A stretch of 64,000 nt of DNA from Streptomyces cyaneogriseus subsp. noncyanogenus (lineage in GTDB: Bacteria > Actinomycetota > Actinomycetes > Streptomycetales > Streptomycetaceae), in assembly GCF_000931445.1 (NCBI RefSeq), contig NZ_CP010849.1, positions 6,386,001-6,450,000 on the forward strand. The letters are read 5' to 3'. A program made the translations under genes and the position numbers. The stretch's first letter is position 1, and every line of letters begins with the position of its first letter. Positions 61,971-64,000 of this stretch are shown here, in pieces. Under the pieces are notes generated by a model. The model had not been told where the DNA came from, ran no database searches, and worked only from the letters and a program-made list of their open reading frames with translations.

Positions 61971-64000
61971 TCAGTCCTCGTCGCGCAGCCGGGCCGCCAA
62001 CGAGGTCAGCGGCTCGGTCTCCTCCGGGTGGCCCAGGGCGGTGAGTCGGGCGACCGCCGCGTCGAGGCGGGCCAGGGCGGGGACGGGGCGCTCCAGGTAG
62101 ATGCCCTCCACGGCACCGGCGAGACGGACGCACTCGGCCCACTCCTCGGCCCACTCCTCGGCGCGGTCCCGCTCCGGTCCCGGCTCGCCGAGCAGGGCGA
62201 GCGCCTTCTCCAGGGCGGCCAGGGCGTCCTCGTACGCACCGGCGTAGGCGTTGACCCGACCGTGTTCGTAGGCCAGCGCGGTCTCCAGGGAGCGGCCGCG
62301 GGTCCGGTACCCGGCCTCGTGGGCCTCGTCGGCGACCCGGCCGGCGTCGGCGAGGAAGGCGAGGGCGCCGGCCAGGCCGGCCGGGCCCTGCTGCTGGGCC
62401 TGGAGGCGCGCGAGTTCCCGCAGGCAGCCGCTGAGCTGCTCGTAGCGCGGGGCCCGGGCATGGGCGGCGAGCGCCTGGTCCGCCGCCTCGCGGGCCCGGC
62501 CGAACTCGCCGGACTCGCCGAGGAGTACGGCGGTCTCCGCGGCGATCATGGCGTGGCTTCCCGGGTCGTCGTCCCAGCCGGCCGACTCGGCCGCGAGGGC
62601 GGCGAACTCCACCGTGGCGGCCTTGAGGTCCTCTCCCGCGTGCAGCGCTCGGGCACGGGTCAGGCGCAACTGGGCGACGAGCCGGTCGTCCAGTTCCCCG
62701 GCGGCGACGTCCGGTTCGGCCAGCAGGGAGTCGAGCAGCGCGATGCAGTCCTCGACGCGGCCCAGGTCCAGGCTGAGCTGGGCCGCGTTGCCGTAGGCGC
62801 AGAACGCGTCCGTCCGGTTGCCGTGGCGCAGGTCCAGCTCCGCGCAGCGGGTCAGATGCCGCAGTGCCTCTTCGGGGCGGCCCAGGTGCATGCAGGTCTC
62901 GGCCAGATCACCGTGGAGGCGGGCGGTGCCGACCGCGTCGGCGGGCCAGCCGGCGGCCAGTCGCAGACCTTCGGTCAGGTCCGCGTGCGCGGCCCGCGCG
63001 TCCTGGAGGCCGAGGTGGAGCCGGCCGCGCAGTCCGAGCGTGCGGGGCAGGTGCCAGGCGGGGCCGTGCGCCTTGAGCCGGTCGAGGAGGGCGTCGACCT
63101 CGGTGACCGCGGCGGGCAGGTCGCCGGAGAGGGCGTACGTGCTGGCCCGCAGCAGCCGGGCACCGGAGATCTGCCCGCCGATGTCGTGCCGGGTGGCGAA
63201 CGCGTGCAGCTGGTCCACCTCGGCGAGGACGGGCGCGACGTGTCCCTCGCTCCCCGACGCCTGCAGGCGCAGGCCGAGCGCGGTCGCCCGCAGCCGCAGC
63301 AGGCGGGCCTCCTGGTACGGAGTGAGGTCGGGCGCCTCCTCGTGCAGGCGGACCAGGGACGCGTGGGCGGCGGTCAGCGCGGCGGCCTTGGCCTCGGGTC
63401 CGTCGCTGTCCGGCGCGGGCGCCTCGGCGGCGGCGACCAGGGCGCAGGCGCGGGCGAGGACCGCGTGCGCCGGCTCCCCGGCGTCGTCGTACAGACCCGC
63501 GGCCTCCTCGTAGAGACCGGCGGCGACGGCGAACTCGTCCTGCTCACCGGCCCGGCCCGCCTCCTCGGCCAGCAGGTCCGCGCGCAGTCGTACGAGCGGA
63601 CCCACGGCCGGGTCGTCGGGGTGGGTGTAGTCGCGGGCGGTGACGAGCGAGCGCAGCCGGGCCCAGCACGCCTGCGCGTCCGGATGCCCCTGCTCCTCCA
63701 GCGCGCGTGCCCGGAGGACGAGTTCGGGGAGGGGCTCGGGCACCTCCGGGGCGGTACGGGCGGCGGGCGCGGCGACGGGGGCGGCCGGGGTCACGTCGTC
63801 GAGGGTGCGGGGGCGCAGGGTCAGTTCCAGCGCGTCCAGGAGCGGGGCCCGGTCGAGACGGGCCCTGCGGCGGTCGGTGTGGGCCGTGGTGCCGTTGCGG
63901 GCGTCGAACCGGGCGGCGAGGTCGTCGGCGCGGCCCCGCACCTCGGCGCGCAGGCCGGCCACCGTCCAGGTGCGGCCCGCGTGACCGGCGGCGGGCAGTT
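61971..64000 (-). CDS. TPR-repeat protein, 5' end beyond window
   Basis: At least 676 residues; the frame stays open to base 64000, so the start lies outside. Most of the chain is antiparallel helix pairs of TPR type, for example DEFAVAAGLYEEAAGLYDDA, HGDLAETCMHLGRPEEALRH and AYAGAYEDALAALEKALALL. It is Ala-rich, with short Gly turns between helices. No catalytic domain is visible in the part shown, though the missing N-terminus could hold one. TPR arrays mediate protein contacts. Confidence 0.85.
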   Translation of the reverse strand, partial: LPAAGHAGRTWTVAGLRAEVRGRADDLAARFDARNGTTAHTDRRRARLDRAPLLDALELTLRPRTLDDVTPAAPVAAPAARTAPEVPEPLPELVLRARALEEQGHPDAQACWARLRSLVTARDYTHPDDPAVGPLVRLRADLLAEEAGRAGEQDEFAVAAGLYEEAAGLYDDAGEPAHAVLARACALVAAAEAPAPDSDGPEAKAAALTAAHASLVRLHEEAPDLTPYQEARLLRLRATALGLRLQASGSEGHVAPVLAEVDQLHAFATRHDIGGQISGARLLRASTYALSGDLPAAVTEVDALLDRLKAHGPAWHLPRTLGLRGRLHLGLQDARAAHADLTEGLRLAAGWPADAVGTARLHGDLAETCMHLGRPEEALRHLTRCAELDLRHGNRTDAFCAYGNAAQLSLDLGRVEDCIALLDSLLAEPDVAAGELDDRLVAQLRLTRARALHAGEDLKAATVEFAALAAESAGWDDDPGSHAMIAAETAVLLGESGEFGRAREAADQALAAHARAPRYEQLSGCLRELARLQAQQQGPAGLAGALAFLADAGRVADEAHEAGYRTRGRSLETALAYEHGRVNAYAGAYEDALAALEKALALLGEPGPERDRAEEWAEEWAECVRLAGAVEGIYLERPVPALARLDAAVARLTALGHPEETEPLTSLAARLRDED

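Overview
The window is high-GC actinobacterial chromosome and almost certainly Streptomyces. The evidence is GC-saturated third codon positions, many GTG starts with GGAGG-like ribosome sites, four-base ATGA or GTGA overlaps inside operons, and streptomycete families such as a SigB-type sigma factor with a SpoIIE-type phosphatase, the allantoin pathway, an RNase Sa-type secreted ribonuclease and a LacI-controlled mannoside locus. From memory, the malate synthase - MocA - DUF5955 - IclR - allantoinase - allantoicase order followed by GntR, sugar ABC, ROK, SNF2 and SWIM genes resembles the SCO6243-SCO6263 neighbourhood of S. coelicolor. That is recall, not a search. A perfect phage P1 loxP site at 9714-9747, lying between two 148-bp near-identical direct repeats, shows that this is a laboratory-modified strain or contains a cassette scar.

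Layout. 1-5.0 kb: two secreted or membrane proteins (one a VWA-domain protein) and a divergent pair of IucA/IucC-type siderophore synthetases. 5.0-7.3 kb: an IS30-HTH/MarR fusion regulator divergent from a P450 and its 3Fe-4S ferredoxin. 7.4-9.5 kb: SigB-type sigma factor convergent with a PP2C phosphatase. 9.56-9.92 kb: loxP scar. 10-13 kb: amidase, HipA-like kinase, SelW-like CxxC protein. 13-20 kb: purine-ureide catabolism (malate synthase, MocA-like enzyme, AllR, allantoinase, allantoicase) with a shared candidate AllR operator. 20-22.4 kb: SDR, an AIM24 remnant, a DHFR-like reductase, a guanyl-specific RNase. 22.6-29.5 kb: a GntR-controlled CUT2 sugar uptake operon with a single-domain ATPase, a Gfo/Idh oxidoreductase and a ROK kinase. 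29.6-34.8 kb: an SNF2 helicase and a SWIM protein behind a PafBC/RecA-NDp-like DNA-damage promoter.

34.8-40.9 kb is a decay zone. It holds a frameshifted GNAT, an NmrA/AraC divergent pair cut at both 5' ends, a LuxR C-terminal fragment and a SigE-family sigma factor with an in-frame stop, together with a few intact genes. 40.9-43.6 kb has a methyltransferase, an alpha/beta hydrolase and a DUF4097 protein beside an array of GTTGC/GCAAC palindromes.

43.8-54.6 kb is a mannan/beta-mannoside locus: MalEFG-type importer, GH2 beta-mannosidase, LacI repressor, an N-terminally deleted mannanase, mannose-6-phosphate isomerase, a ROK sugar kinase and a GH1 remnant. Four near-identical LacI-like operator candidates (core AACCGRTWWA) sit at the promoters of its transcription units.

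54.7-64 kb: an RsbW-like ATPase, then an 805-aa secreted protein with nine DxDxDG calcium repeats and a C-terminal domain resembling DUF3289. Its stop overlaps the start of a membrane-anchored 198-aa protein, so the pair is a candidate polymorphic toxin and immunity protein and is the best candidate here for an undescribed system. A small secreted protein with a one-base frameshift, a YihY-family membrane protein, a cardiolipin-synthase-like enzyme and a TPR protein running off the window complete the region. I saw no tRNA, rRNA, CRISPR array or intact insertion sequence.
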